This document shows, piece by piece, positions 9,023-19,059 of a DNA stretch of 64,000 bases. Where the stretch lies: contig NZ_JAPMXC010000001.1 in assembly GCF_026624755.1 (NCBI RefSeq), positions 186,001 through 250,000 of the forward strand. The letters run 5' to 3'. Positions within the stretch are counted from its first letter, which is position 1. The number at the start of each line of letters is the position of its first letter. The translations under genes were made by a program, and so were the position numbers. The notes under the pieces are model-generated. The model ran no database searches. It was not told where the DNA came from and saw only the letters and a list, made by a program, of their open reading frames with translations. The DNA comes from Robbsia betulipollinis (GTDB lineage: Bacteria; Pseudomonadota; Gammaproteobacteria; Burkholderiales; Burkholderiaceae).

Positions 9023-9895
9023 ATGACATCGAGAACGATCGACACCCGACATCCCGCCCACCGCGACGACATCGGCGACCTGTCCACCCGCCGGCCGCTG
9101 CCGGGGCCCGGGATCGAACAGCTCGACCCTTTCCTGTTTCTCAACCATCACGGCCCGCAGACCTATCCGCCGCACAACCGCGGTCTGCCGTTCGGGCCGC
9201 ACCCGCACCGCGGCTTCGAAACCGTGACGTTCATCCTCGAAGGCGAACTCGCCCATCTCGATACCGGCGGTCACGAAAGCGTGATCCGGGCCGGCGGCGT
9301 GCAATGGATGACGGCCGGTAGCGGTCTGGTGCATGCGGAGATTTCTCCCGAACCGTTCAAACGCGCCGGCGGCCCGCTCGAAATACTGCAGCTCTGGGTC
9401 AATCTGCCCGCGCGTCTCAAAATGACCCGGCCCGCCTATACGGGATTGCAGCGTGAGGAGATCCCGCAACTGAGCGCGGACGACGGCAAGGCGCGGATCG
9501 AACTCGTTTCCGGCGAATGGGACGGACACACGGGCCCGATCGTCTCGCTGACCGGCGTCGAAATGATGGTGTTGAACCTGTCCCCGGGCGCGCGCCTGAC
9601 GCTTCCGGCACCCGCCGCGCTGACCGTTTTTCTGTATGTGGTCCGTGGCCGCGTCGCGGTGGCGGGAGAAGCGGTGCCGGCCTTCACGCTCGCCCGGCTG
9701 CGTGCCGACGGCGACACGGTGGTGCTGTCGGCCGACGAGGATGCCGTGGTTCTGTTCGGCCGCGCCGCGCCGATCGGTGAGCCGGTGGTCTCCCACGGGC
9801 CCTTCGTCATGAACACGCGGGAAGAAATTCAGCAGGCCATCCACGACTATCAGGCGGGGCTTTTTGGCAACAGTCTGGACGATCTGCGCGCCTAG
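9023..9895 (+). CDS. pirin family protein
   Basis: A 290-residue bicupin protein. The pirin signature is clear: LDPFLFLNHHGP near the N-terminus, then FGPHPHRGFETVTFILEGEL, which carries the metal-binding histidines, and GSGLVHAE closing the first cupin. Pirins are non-haem iron proteins. Some act as quercetin dioxygenases and others as transcription co-factors, and the sequence alone does not tell which applies here. The frame is open to 8924, but the ATG at 9023 gives the normal family length and avoids an Arg-rich upstream stretch overlapping the previous gene. Confidence 0.88.
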   Translation: MTSRTIDTRHPAHRDDIGDLSTRRPLPGPGIEQLDPFLFLNHHGPQTYPPHNRGLPFGPHPHRGFETVTFILEGELAHLDTGGHESVIRAGGVQWMTAGSGLVHAEISPEPFKRAGGPLEILQLWVNLPARLKMTRPAYTGLQREEIPQLSADDGKARIELVSGEWDGHTGPIVSLTGVEMMVLNLSPGARLTLPAPAALTVFLYVVRGRVAVAGEAVPAFTLARLRADGDTVVLSADEDAVVLFGRAAPIGEPVVSHGPFVMNTREEIQQAIHDYQAGLFGNSLDDLRA

Positions 9896-9922
9896 CCATG
9901 TGACGTTCGGGGATTCTCAGGT

Positions 9923-9952
9923 AGTATTAGGGTTAATACTTAGCTATTAACC
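9923..9952. promoter_or_regulatory. two overlapping perfect inverted repeats upstream of a small ORF
   Basis: AGTATTA-GGGT-TAATACT (9923-9940) overlaps GGTTAATA-N6-TATTAACC (9931-9952). The two perfect palindromes share one arm, so one can form only at the expense of the other. They end 11 nt before the ATG at 9964. This layout suggests an operator over a promoter or an alternative RNA structure at the leader of the small ORF. Confidence 0.55.
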
Positions 9953-9963
9953 AGGATACGATC

Positions 9964-10134
9964 ATGAACGTCCCCCACACCACCCTTGCTTCGAATGTCG
10001 CGACGGCCGGTCGGCCGGCGGGCGGCGCGCTGCGCCGGTTCTTTCGCGAAGTATGGACGTCGTACGCCGCCCACGCGGAAATGCGCGTCATGATGACCGT
10101 CGACAGCACACGCCGTCGGAAAACAGGCTTTTAA
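9964..10134 (+). CDS. small protein of unknown function, 56 residues
   Basis: An ATG at 9964 follows an AGGATA ribosome-binding-like sequence and opens a 56-codon frame starting MNVPHTTLASNVATAGRPAG. The C-terminal half is basic and amphipathic, with LRRFFREVWTSYAAHAEM, and ends in a charged tail. No family was recognised. Support comes from the ribosome-binding site, the palindromes just upstream, and a hairpin after the stop at 10148-10175. It could still be a chance frame. Confidence 0.45.
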   Translation: MNVPHTTLASNVATAGRPAGGALRRFFREVWTSYAAHAEMRVMMTVDSTRRRKTGF

Positions 10135-10147
10135 GAGACATTTTCAG

Positions 10148-10175
10148 GTTCCCGGGTAGTACGCCGTCCGGGAAC
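10148..10175 (+). terminator. hairpin downstream of small ORF, no U-tract
   Basis: GTTCCCGG (10148-10155) pairs perfectly with CCGGGAAC (10168-10175) across a 12-nt loop. It lies 13 nt after the stop of the small ORF. No T-run follows, so intrinsic termination is uncertain. The rest of 10176-10422 shows no further gene I can support. Confidence 0.4.
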
Positions 10176-10422
10176 GCTGTGGCAGATTGTCTTCCGGGGG
10201 CGGTCAACGGGCGATGGACTGATGCAAGGTCCCGGCCTCGCGCCACATCGTGCGGCGGGAACCGAGCCTCCGCCGTTCGACGCTGTCGGGGTTTTGAAGG
10301 CAGAATGGATCATGCAGCAAAGACCGATTCGGGATTTGTCCCATATCGGCCGCTGCATGACGTCGGCGCTTCCGCCGGCCCGCCATAACGACCCGATTCG
10401 ATCCCACAGGATTCGCCACACC

Positions 10423-11322
10423 ATGGCTCAGGCTCCCCACGATGCGCCAGGCCCGCAGAAAGCGCAGGACGCGGCGCCCGATGCCAACGAGGCCGGCCAG
10501 AACTCGCCGCATCTGGACGAAGGCGAAAAAAGCCAGGCCGCCGACCATTCGTCGCCCCATGCACTGATCCTCCATGAAATCGTTCGGGAGGAAGGCGAAG
10601 CCGCGCTCGAGCGCGACAGCGGCGCGCTGATGTGGTCCGCACTTGCCGCGGGCCTGTCGATGGGATTTTCCTTCGTCGGCCTCGCGATCATGCGCGCCTA
10701 TCTGCCGCAGGCGCACTGGACGCCGCTGGTGGCCAGCTTCGGCTATTCGATCGGTTTCGTCATCGTCGTGCTGGGCAAGCAGCAACTGTTCACCGAAAGC
10801 ACGCTCACGGTCGTGCTCCCCGTGCTCACGCGGCGCGACTGGCCGACGTTGAAATCGGCGCTGCGGGTATGGGCCATCGTGCTCGTGGTCAACCTGATCG
10901 GCACCGCGATCTTCGCGGCGCTTCTCGCCGTCCATGGGCTGTTTGACGACGATGTCGTCCACGCCATGCACGAGATCGCCGGCGAGACCATCGCGCATCC
11001 CTTCGGGCTGACCTTTCTCAAGGCCTTGCTGGCCGGCTGGCTGATCGCGCTGATGGTCTGGCTGTTGCCCAGCGCCCGCTCCGGACGGCTCGTCACGGTG
11101 ATGCTGATCACCTATGTGGTCGCGGTGGCCAAGCTGTCACACATCATCGCGGGATCGGTCGAGGCGAGTTATGGCGTGATCACCGGCGTGATGCCGATCG
11201 GCGCCTATTTCGCCAGCTTCCTGCTGCCCACGCTGCTGGGCAATGTGCTGGGCGGCATCTCGCTGGTCGGCCTGCTGAATCACGCCGCCATCGCGCCGGA
11301 AATCCGGGACGACGGCGGCTAG
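10423..11322 (+). CDS. formate/nitrite transporter (FNT) family protein
   Basis: A 299-residue protein. The first 50 residues are hydrophilic and disordered. Six membrane helices follow in the FNT pattern, including SALAAGLSMGFSFVGL, FGYSIGFVIVVLGKQQLFTES and the late KLSHIIAGSVEA segment. FNT proteins form pentameric channels for formate, nitrite or related small anions. The long N-terminal tail and FGYSIGFVIVVLGKQQLFTE resemble the YfdC-like branch, whose substrate is not settled. Formate is plausible because formaldehyde dehydrogenase and formate dehydrogenase genes are nearby. The ATG at 10423 is chosen over an open frame reaching 10222 that lacks any recognisable feature. Confidence 0.8.
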   Translation: MAQAPHDAPGPQKAQDAAPDANEAGQNSPHLDEGEKSQAADHSSPHALILHEIVREEGEAALERDSGALMWSALAAGLSMGFSFVGLAIMRAYLPQAHWTPLVASFGYSIGFVIVVLGKQQLFTESTLTVVLPVLTRRDWPTLKSALRVWAIVLVVNLIGTAIFAALLAVHGLFDDDVVHAMHEIAGETIAHPFGLTFLKALLAGWLIALMVWLLPSARSGRLVTVMLITYVVAVAKLSHIIAGSVEASYGVITGVMPIGAYFASFLLPTLLGNVLGGISLVGLLNHAAIAPEIRDDGG

Positions 11323-11323
11323 G

Positions 11324-11349
11324 GGCAGGCGCCGTCGCCTACGCCTGCC
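11324..11349. terminator. possible bidirectional terminator hairpin between convergent genes
   Basis: GGCAGGCG (11324-11331) pairs with CGCCTGCC (11342-11349) across a 10-nt loop. It sits in the 64-bp gap between the convergent FNT and MHS transporter genes. It lacks T-runs on either side. Confidence 0.4.
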
Positions 11350-11386
11350 GAACCGCTTACCCGGTTGGGTCAAACGGATGGGATTC

Positions 11387-12730
11387 TCAGACCGTTGCGT
11401 CGGCCGGACGCGCGCGCATGCAGCTTGCCACCACGACGGACAGCAGGCAGCCGAGCGCCAGGTACGCCGCCACCGGGTGCCATGAACCCCCGTTGAAGTC
11501 CACCAGCGCCGCGGCGATGAACGGCGTGAATCCCCCGCCGACCACGCTCGCAAGCTGATAACCGACGCCGGCCCCGCTATAGCGGTAGGCGGTGCCGAAC
11601 AGGCTGGTGAACATCGGCTGCTGCACGCTGACCACCATATCGTGCGCGACGTTGCCCAGCAGCACCGCCCACAGGACGATCCAGACGGTCGCCCGCGCCT
11701 CGAGCGCGACGAAGAACGGCACCGCGCACGCCATGCCGATCACGGCGCCCATGATATAGATGCGCCGCTGCCCGAAACGGTCCGCGAGCCATGCGAAACA
11801 CGGAATCGTCACGCAACTGACCGCGCCGATCAGTAAACCGATGTTCAGGAACAGCGATCGCGGCAGGCCCAGATGCGAGGTCGAATAGCTGAGCGCGAAT
11901 GCCGTCACGATATACATCGTGAACAGTTCGGCCAGTCGCAGCCCGATGATCAGTAAAAAGGCGCGTGGGTGGCGGCGCAATGCCTCGATCACCGGCAGGC
12001 GCAGCTTGCGGCCCGCGGGTTTCGCCACCCGGTCCAGAAATTCCTGCGACTCCTCCATGCTCGAACGTACCCACAGGCCGACCAGCACCAGCAGGATGCT
12101 GAACAGGAACGGCAGCCGCCAGCCCCACGACAGAAACGCCGCGTTGCTCATCGAGCGGCTGAGCAACGACACCAAACCGGTCGCCAGCACCAGTCCGACG
12201 CCATAGCCGACCTGCACGCCGCTGCTGTAGAACGCCTTGCGGCGGGTTGGCGCGCTTTCCACCGCCATCAGCGTCGCGCCGCCCCATTCGCCGCCCACCG
12301 CGAAGCCCTGGATCGCGCGCAGTGTCACCAACAGCGCCGGTGCCCACCAGCCGATCACCGCGAAAGGCGGCAGCAGACCGATCAGCGCCGTTGACACGCC
12401 CATCAATCCGACCGTCAGCACCAGCATCCGCTTGCGTCCCAGACGATCGCCATAGTGACCGAACACGATGCCGCCAAGCGGCCGGAACAGAAAGCCGACG
12501 CCAAAGGTCGCCAGCGCGGCGAGCGTACCCATCGCTGGACTGATTTTCGGAAAAAACGCGGACTGAAAGACCAGCGCGGCGACGATCCCGTACAACAGAA
12601 AGTCGTACCAGTCGACCACCGCCCCGACGAAACTGCCCAGCGCCGCGCGGCGTGCATTGCGCTCCGCACGCTGCCGATGGCGCGTCGCCTGCTCGAGTGA
12701 AGAAGAAACATCCATTTCGCTGCTCGTCAT
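11387..12730 (-). CDS. MFS transporter, metabolite:H+ symporter (MHS) family
   Basis: About 447 residues with twelve membrane helices. The MHS pattern is clear: GSFVGAVVDWYDFLLYG before helix 1, RPLGGIVFGHYGDRLGRKRML in loop 2-3 and LRAIQGFAVGGEWGGATL in helix 4. The family imports organic acids, shikimate, proline/betaine and similar metabolites with protons; the substrate cannot be called here. Several in-frame starts exist (12802, 12730, 12715). The ATG at 12730 is chosen as a compromise and none has a strong ribosome-binding site. It is convergent with the FNT gene. Confidence 0.85.
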   Translation of the reverse strand: MTSSEMDVSSSLEQATRHRQRAERNARRAALGSFVGAVVDWYDFLLYGIVAALVFQSAFFPKISPAMGTLAALATFGVGFLFRPLGGIVFGHYGDRLGRKRMLVLTVGLMGVSTALIGLLPPFAVIGWWAPALLVTLRAIQGFAVGGEWGGATLMAVESAPTRRKAFYSSGVQVGYGVGLVLATGLVSLLSRSMSNAAFLSWGWRLPFLFSILLVLVGLWVRSSMEESQEFLDRVAKPAGRKLRLPVIEALRRHPRAFLLIIGLRLAELFTMYIVTAFALSYSTSHLGLPRSLFLNIGLLIGAVSCVTIPCFAWLADRFGQRRIYIMGAVIGMACAVPFFVALEARATVWIVLWAVLLGNVAHDMVVSVQQPMFTSLFGTAYRYSGAGVGYQLASVVGGGFTPFIAAALVDFNGGSWHPVAAYLALGCLLSVVVASCMRARPADATV

Positions 12731-12989
12731 TCGTCTTTGAATTCGTCTTTGATTCCCCGCTGCCGCGTCTGCGGAAATGCCGCGCCGCATGCCATTTTTC
12801 ACGCGTCCGGCGATGCGTTTTCCCGCTCTCTGCTAGACTCGGATTTTCCTGGAAAACGTCCCGGGCGTGCTCTTTTAGCGTAAAGCGCGACCGGAGGCAA
12901 TGAATTTTTGTCGCGAAGTGTATGACGTTACGCCTGTTAGTTGCGTTCCATTGTTATGCTCCGCGGGTATTTTTGCAAAGGACCGACCG

Positions 12990-14096
<1,107 letters not shown>

Positions 14097-14145
14097 GCCC
14101 GGCCCGGGCGGCGCCGCCACGGACTTGCCGGGTGCGGCGGCCAGG

Positions 14146-15297
14146 CTAGGCGACCACGCTCACCCGGGGTCCGGCAGCGGCCGGCAACATCTCGCCGATG
14201 ACCGATGCGTCGGCGAAACCGGCCGCCGCGAAGACGTCCATCACCGCACCCAGCGCCTCGGGCGCGACCGATACCAGCAGGCCGCCCGAGGTTTGCGGAT
14301 CGGTCAGCAGCGCGCCCGCTTCCGCCGTCAGCCCGTCCGCCAGCGCTACCTCGTCGCCATAGGCGGCCCAGTTGCGGCCCGATGCGCCGGTGACGACGCC
14401 TTCCCGGGCAAGGTCGCGCACGCCGTCGATCCAACGCACGTCGGATAGCGCGATGCGCGCGCGCGTCCCCGCGCCGCGACACATTTCCAGCGCATGACCG
14501 AGCAGGCCGAAGCCCGTCACGTCGGTCAACGCATGCACGCCCTCGATCGACGACAGGGCGATACCCGGCGTGTTCAGGCGCGTCGTCACGTCCACCATGC
14601 GCCGGTAACCCGCCGCGTCGAGCCGACCCTTTTTCAACGCCGCCGACAGGATGCCCACCCCCAGCGGCTTGCCCAGCACGAGCAGGTCGCCCGGCCGCGC
14701 GCCGGCATTCTTCTTGATCCGGTCGGGATGCACCAGCCCGAGCGCCACCAGGCCGTAGATCGGCTCGACCGAGTCGATCGAATGGCCGCCCGCCAGCGGA
14801 ATGCCCGCCGCCGCGCAGACCGACTCCCCGCCCTCCAGGATGCGTGCGATCGTCGCGTGCGGCAAGGTGTTGACCGGCATGCCGACGATCGCCAGCGCGA
14901 GGATTGGCGTGCCGCCCATCGCGTACACGTCGGAGAGCGCGTTCGTCGCCGCGATACGACCGAAATCGAAGGGATCGTCGACGATCGGCATGAAGAAGTC
15001 CGTCGTGGCGATCAGCGCCTGCGTATCGTTGAGCTTGTATACCGCCGCATCATCGGCGGTCTCGTTGCCGACCAGCAACTGCGGAAACACCTGCATCGGC
15101 GCGCTGCGCGCCAGAAGCGACGCGAGCACGCCGGGCGCGATCTTGCAGCCGCAGCCACCGCCGTGCGACAGGTCGGTCAGGCGGACGGGGGTGGGCGGCG
15201 CGCCGGCGTCGGCGAGGGAAGCGGAGGAGACAGTCGGGAGGGTCACGTCGGAAACCGTTCGGTTGCGGTGGATCGGGGCGGGCGGGCACGCTGTCAT
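14146..15297 (-). CDS. selD: selenide, water dikinase (selenophosphate synthase)
   Basis: About 383 residues. SelD makes selenophosphate from selenide and ATP, the selenium donor for Sec-tRNA. The catalytic segment LSHGGGCGCKIAPGVL carries the reactive Cys (Cys49 from this start) and Lys52. The ATP-binding parts follow, for example TTDFFMPIVDDPFDFGRIAATNALSDVYAMGG, written here only as a landmark: key residues are DFF, DDP and NALSDVYAMGG. The start is uncertain: 15363, the ATG at 15297 or a later GTG are all in frame. It is a standard Cys form, not a selenoprotein. It lies apart from selABC at 28-32 kb. Confidence 0.93.
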   Translation of the reverse strand: MTACPPAPIHRNRTVSDVTLPTVSSASLADAGAPPTPVRLTDLSHGGGCGCKIAPGVLASLLARSAPMQVFPQLLVGNETADDAAVYKLNDTQALIATTDFFMPIVDDPFDFGRIAATNALSDVYAMGGTPILALAIVGMPVNTLPHATIARILEGGESVCAAAGIPLAGGHSIDSVEPIYGLVALGLVHPDRIKKNAGARPGDLLVLGKPLGVGILSAALKKGRLDAAGYRRMVDVTTRLNTPGIALSSIEGVHALTDVTGFGLLGHALEMCRGAGTRARIALSDVRWIDGVRDLAREGVVTGASGRNWAAYGDEVALADGLTAEAGALLTDPQTSGGLLVSVAPEALGAVMDVFAAAGFADASVIGEMLPAAAGPRVSVVA

Positions 15298-15406
15298 CTG
15301 TCCGGCAGGGTTGGGCGGGCTGGGCGGGGACACGCCACGTGGCAGCGGGCAACGCCACGCCATTGGCGGATTATCTCATGGGTGCCGCACGGACCGCCCC
15401 GCCCCG

Positions 15407-17191
15407 TCAACGCCCGACCGCGTAGGCCTGCATCATCCGTGGCGTCGCCGCGCCGCGCAGCAAACCCTGCCGCACGCTCACCGCGCACACCCGCCCCAGC
15501 GACCAGGGCGCGGCCACGGTGAGATCGTGGCCGCGCGCGCGCAGCGCGGCCAGAGTCGTCTCCGGGAAGCGCGCTTCCGCCGACATCCGGCCCAGCTGCA
15601 TGTCGCGCGGATAGAACGACGCGGGGAAATGGGACGTCTGGAAGGTCGGCGAATCCACCGCCGCCTGCAAATTCATACCGAAATGTGCATGCTTCAGGAA
15701 CAACTGCAGTGACCATTGATCCTGCTGGTCCCCGCCCGGCGAGCCGAACGCGGCATAGGGCGCGCCGTCGCGCGTCACCAGCGTCGGCGACAGCGTCGTG
15801 CGCGGCCGGCGGCCCGGCCCGAGCGACGACGGCAAGCCCGGCGTCATCCAGAACATCTGCGCCCGCGTCGTGACGTTGAACCCCAGCCCGGGCACCGCCG
15901 GCGACGCCTGCAGCCAGCCGCCCGAGGGCGTCGCCGACACCATATTGCCCCAGCGGTCGACCACATCGAGGTGCACCGTGTCGCCGCGCATCTCCGGCAG
16001 CGTCGCGAAGGTCGGCTCACCCTGCCCGAAGCCGCCCGGCTGCTGCCGCCCGGCGCTTTCCAGCACGCGCGCCAGCCGGGCCGCGCTGTCGCCATGGGCG
16101 CCGGGACGGAAATCATGCGACGCCTGCAGCGGATCGATCAACGCGCGCCGTGCGTCGTTGTACGCGTCGCCGAGCAGCAGGTCCATCGGCACGGCGCTGA
16201 AATCCGGATCCCCGTAGAAAATTTCCCGGTCCGCGAAAGCCAGTTTTCCGCATTCGATCACGGTGTGCACATAGTCCGGGCCGAGGGGATCCATCGATGC
16301 CAGGTCGAACCCCTTGAGCAGGGCCAGCTGCTGCAGGAATACCGGCCCCTGTCCCCACGGCCCCGTCTTGTGAACCTGGAACCCCGCGTAGTCGTACGAT
16401 ACCGGCGTCTCGTAATGCGGCGCCCAGTGCGCCAGATCGTCGCCGGTCAGCAAGCCGGCGTTGCGCCGTCCCGAGGTATCCAATACCGCCGTCGTGCGGA
16501 AATACCGGTCGATCGCCTCGGCGACGAAGCCCTCGTAGAAGGCGCGCCGCGCCGCCTCGCATTGTTCGGCGCGGTCCGTGCGTGTGGACGCCTCGCGCAA
16601 CAGGCGCCGATACGTCGCCGCGATCGCCGGATTCGCGAACAGCCGGTTCGGCACCGGGGCCTCGCCATCCTTCAGCCATTGCGCGGCGGAACTCGGCCAT
16701 TCCTTCAGGAAAAAATCCTTGATCGCGAGAATCGACTGCGTCATGCGCGGGATTACCGGATAGCCGTTTTCCGCGTAATCGATCGCATAGCCGAGCACCT
16801 CGGCGAGCGGCAATTGACCATAGTCGCGCAGCAACGCCATCCACGCGCCGAACGCGCCCGGCACCACCGCCGGCAGCAGCCCGGTTCCCGGCACGACGTC
16901 CAGCCCGAGTTCATGCATCTTCGCGATGGTCATCGTCGCCGGCGTGACGCCTTGCCCGCACAGCACGCGCACGCGCGACTCGCGAGCACTGTGAAAGACC
17001 ACCGGCAACTCGCCCCCGGGGCCATTGAGATGCGGCTCGACGATCTGCAATACGAAACCGGCGGCGGCCGCCGCGTCGAACGCATTGCCGCCTTTTTCGA
17101 GAACGGCCATCGCCGACGCGCTCGCCAGCCAGTGGGTCGAGGCGACCATGCCAAAGGTGCCGATCAGTTCCGGGCGAGTGGTGAAGGTCAT
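15407..17191 (-). CDS. gamma-glutamyltransferase family (Ntn-hydrolase) enzyme
   Basis: About 594 residues of the gamma-glutamyltransferase fold. The N-terminal motif ASAMAVLEKGGNAFDAAAAA and the NGPGG segment are typical. The autocatalytic Thr nucleophile is in MRGDTVHLDVVDRWGNMVSA (about Thr405), with the usual TPSGG loop afterwards and FGSPGGDQQ near the C-terminus. No signal peptide is seen, so it is probably cytoplasmic, unlike classical periplasmic GGT. This sub-type is often annotated as GGT-like acylase or hydrolase, so glutathione as the substrate is not certain. The ATG at 17191 follows a GGAGCC ribosome-binding site. Confidence 0.83.
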   Translation of the reverse strand: MTFTTRPELIGTFGMVASTHWLASASAMAVLEKGGNAFDAAAAAGFVLQIVEPHLNGPGGELPVVFHSARESRVRVLCGQGVTPATMTIAKMHELGLDVVPGTGLLPAVVPGAFGAWMALLRDYGQLPLAEVLGYAIDYAENGYPVIPRMTQSILAIKDFFLKEWPSSAAQWLKDGEAPVPNRLFANPAIAATYRRLLREASTRTDRAEQCEAARRAFYEGFVAEAIDRYFRTTAVLDTSGRRNAGLLTGDDLAHWAPHYETPVSYDYAGFQVHKTGPWGQGPVFLQQLALLKGFDLASMDPLGPDYVHTVIECGKLAFADREIFYGDPDFSAVPMDLLLGDAYNDARRALIDPLQASHDFRPGAHGDSAARLARVLESAGRQQPGGFGQGEPTFATLPEMRGDTVHLDVVDRWGNMVSATPSGGWLQASPAVPGLGFNVTTRAQMFWMTPGLPSSLGPGRRPRTTLSPTLVTRDGAPYAAFGSPGGDQQDQWSLQLFLKHAHFGMNLQAAVDSPTFQTSHFPASFYPRDMQLGRMSAEARFPETTLAALRARGHDLTVAAPWSLGRVCAVSVRQGLLRGAATPRMMQAYAVGR

Positions 17192-17385
17192 CGATGGCTC
17201 CGGCACGGGGTGAGGAGGCAGTTTTGGCTCGAACGCGAGTCATGTCAACCCATGCTCGGAAGGATGGCAAGATGCACAGCCGCCGAAAATGGACAGACGC
17301 CGACGCGGCTGCTACATTCCCGGCGTGTCGTGGCGGCACGGAATGTGTCCGGTAAAGCCGCCGACTGTCATCGGCGTTTTGTCCG

Positions 17386-18558
17386 ATGACGTTCTTTCCA
17401 TGCAAGGTCCGCGTGCCGCACATCGAAATATTCCAGGGCGCCTCCGTTTCCGATGAAGCGGAAACATATGTGCTCCTGCGTATCCGGCAGTGGCTTGAGG
17501 ATACGAAACAGGCAGGGATTATTTTTGCGAACGTCGACCTGCCTCCTCAACTCGATCTGGTGGTCTTCACGCACCAGGCGGCGATCGTGGTCGAGGTAAA
17601 GGCCTGGCGCGCACAGGTGCGGGGGCAGATAAATGGGCCCTGGATGCATGTACGGCCCGGCGGCGATACCAAAGCGCTGGGCAACGCGTACCGCCAGACG
17701 GTGGGACAAAATCAGGCACTGCGAGACGCGTTCCGGACAGTCGCGGTATCGCCGCCGTCTTATCCCCGAGGCATTCTCGTCTTCCGTCACGGACTATGGG
17801 CAGATTCGAACGTAGAGGAATGCAGCGACTATCGCGTACACGTCTGCCGAATGGAAAACTTCGAAGCCGCGCTTCGCAACGCTCGCACACGGCCATGGGC
17901 GTTCGACGATGTCCGCTCGCTGGCCATAGCGTTGAATCTTTCCCGAGCAGACGATGCTCCGCCGCGGGCAACGGAAAATAGCCGAAATTTACGTGTTGTC
18001 GGCACCATGGTGCCGAACTCATCGGCTCACGCAACGCCGCGCCCCGACGATCGAACGCGCTCCAGTCCGCCCGCAACCGAATGCGACGCAAGCCCGTCCG
18101 TGTCGGCATCGCGTTTGACATCGACGCGTGTTGCACAAGACGCGCTGCCCCGGGCCAAGGCAGATAAGGGGCGTCAGGCCCGACGCCTGACGGCGATCGC
18201 GATCGTGCTACTCGTCGCGGCGGCGGGCATGGCGATCTCGCACAAACCCGGGAGAGCCACGGACACCGGCGATGGCTCCGCCCCTTCGGCCCGGCAAGAG
18301 CCGGACGGCAGCAGTGCACATGCCACGCCGGAGCGGCGCAGCCATCCTCGTCGAGCAACTCGACATCACGAAAAACCACATACCGCAACGCCCATTGCGC
18401 GCACGACGCACGACGCCGCCGAACCGTCTGCGCCCGTGGCCTCCCCGCGCGAAGGGAATGAACCGGACGCGGCCACGCCGTCCAGCGTCTGCCCCGAAGG
18501 CGTCGATCGCCTGGGCTGCCCCAGCGTACTGGTCGATCCGGCTCGCACCGCGCCCTGA
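17386..18558 (+). CDS. NERD (nuclease-related) domain protein with a membrane anchor and disordered tail
   Basis: A 390-residue protein. Residues 20-150 form a NERD domain, a restriction-endonuclease-like fold. SDEAETYVLLRIRQWLED gives the first helix, LPPQLDLVVFTHQAAIVVEV contains the expected Asp and the Glu-x-Lys pair (EVK), and GQINGPWMHV follows. Residues 190-265 are low-complexity. A single membrane helix lies near 268-286 (TAIAIVLLVAAAGMAIS). A Ser/Pro/His-rich tail ends in a short Cys pair (VCPEGVDRLGCPS). NERD domains are suspected to process or bind nucleic acids; the role here is unknown. No adjacent restriction or defence gene is seen. Confidence 0.65.
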   Translation: MTFFPCKVRVPHIEIFQGASVSDEAETYVLLRIRQWLEDTKQAGIIFANVDLPPQLDLVVFTHQAAIVVEVKAWRAQVRGQINGPWMHVRPGGDTKALGNAYRQTVGQNQALRDAFRTVAVSPPSYPRGILVFRHGLWADSNVEECSDYRVHVCRMENFEAALRNARTRPWAFDDVRSLAIALNLSRADDAPPRATENSRNLRVVGTMVPNSSAHATPRPDDRTRSSPPATECDASPSVSASRLTSTRVAQDALPRAKADKGRQARRLTAIAIVLLVAAAGMAISHKPGRATDTGDGSAPSARQEPDGSSAHATPERRSHPRRATRHHEKPHTATPIARTTHDAAEPSAPVASPREGNEPDAATPSSVCPEGVDRLGCPSVLVDPARTAP

Positions 18559-18666
18559 GTGCCTCGTCCGCAACGCTATCCCGAGCGCGAGCGTTGCATC
18601 CCAAGGCGCGTGCCGTCGTGCGGTGGCACAATCCCTTTAATCTCATCCCGACCCGCGCCCCACCCC

Positions 18667-18987
18667 ATGATCCGCCTGCTTGCCACATTGATCCTTGCGA
18701 CGGCTGCGCACACCGCCGTCGCGGCGCAAGCCCATTTCAGATCCGGCTACGCAGCCTGTCTGACGGAAAAACTGTTCGACCAGTTCGTCACCGCCGCCGC
18801 GCAAAACGACCGGGACGCGATCGCCTATCTGGGACAGAACGGCTGCATCCTGACCGATCATCTGGCGGCCTACGACGCCGCGTTGACCGGGCATCCCAAA
18901 AAGGGCGTGATCCAGGCGCGGGTGTATCTCCCGAAAGGATCGATGGAAGTGTATGCCCCCGTCGAGGCACTGACCGTCGGCCAGTGA
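18667..18987 (+). CDS. small secreted protein of unknown function
   Basis: Encodes 106 residues starting with a Sec signal peptide (MIRLLATLILATAAHTAVAA, cleavage likely after AVAA). The mature part has two cysteines, in YAACLTEKLFD and GQNGCILTD, which could form a disulfide. It contains a charged central helix (FDQFVTAAAQNDRDAIAYL). No family was recognised. The ATG at 18667 is chosen because it begins the signal peptide. Confidence 0.6.
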   Translation: MIRLLATLILATAAHTAVAAQAHFRSGYAACLTEKLFDQFVTAAAQNDRDAIAYLGQNGCILTDHLAAYDAALTGHPKKGVIQARVYLPKGSMEVYAPVEALTVGQ

Positions 18988-19059
18988 CGGGTGGAAGCGG
19001 GGGCATTCCAGGCTCCCGACCGCAAGCCAACCCACGGCATCGATTTTCGGGAAAACGCG

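Noticed and set aside
10222-10422. N-terminal extension of the FNT protein
   Set aside because: The extra 67 codons have no family features and no ribosome-binding site; the ATG at 10423 gives a normal protein.
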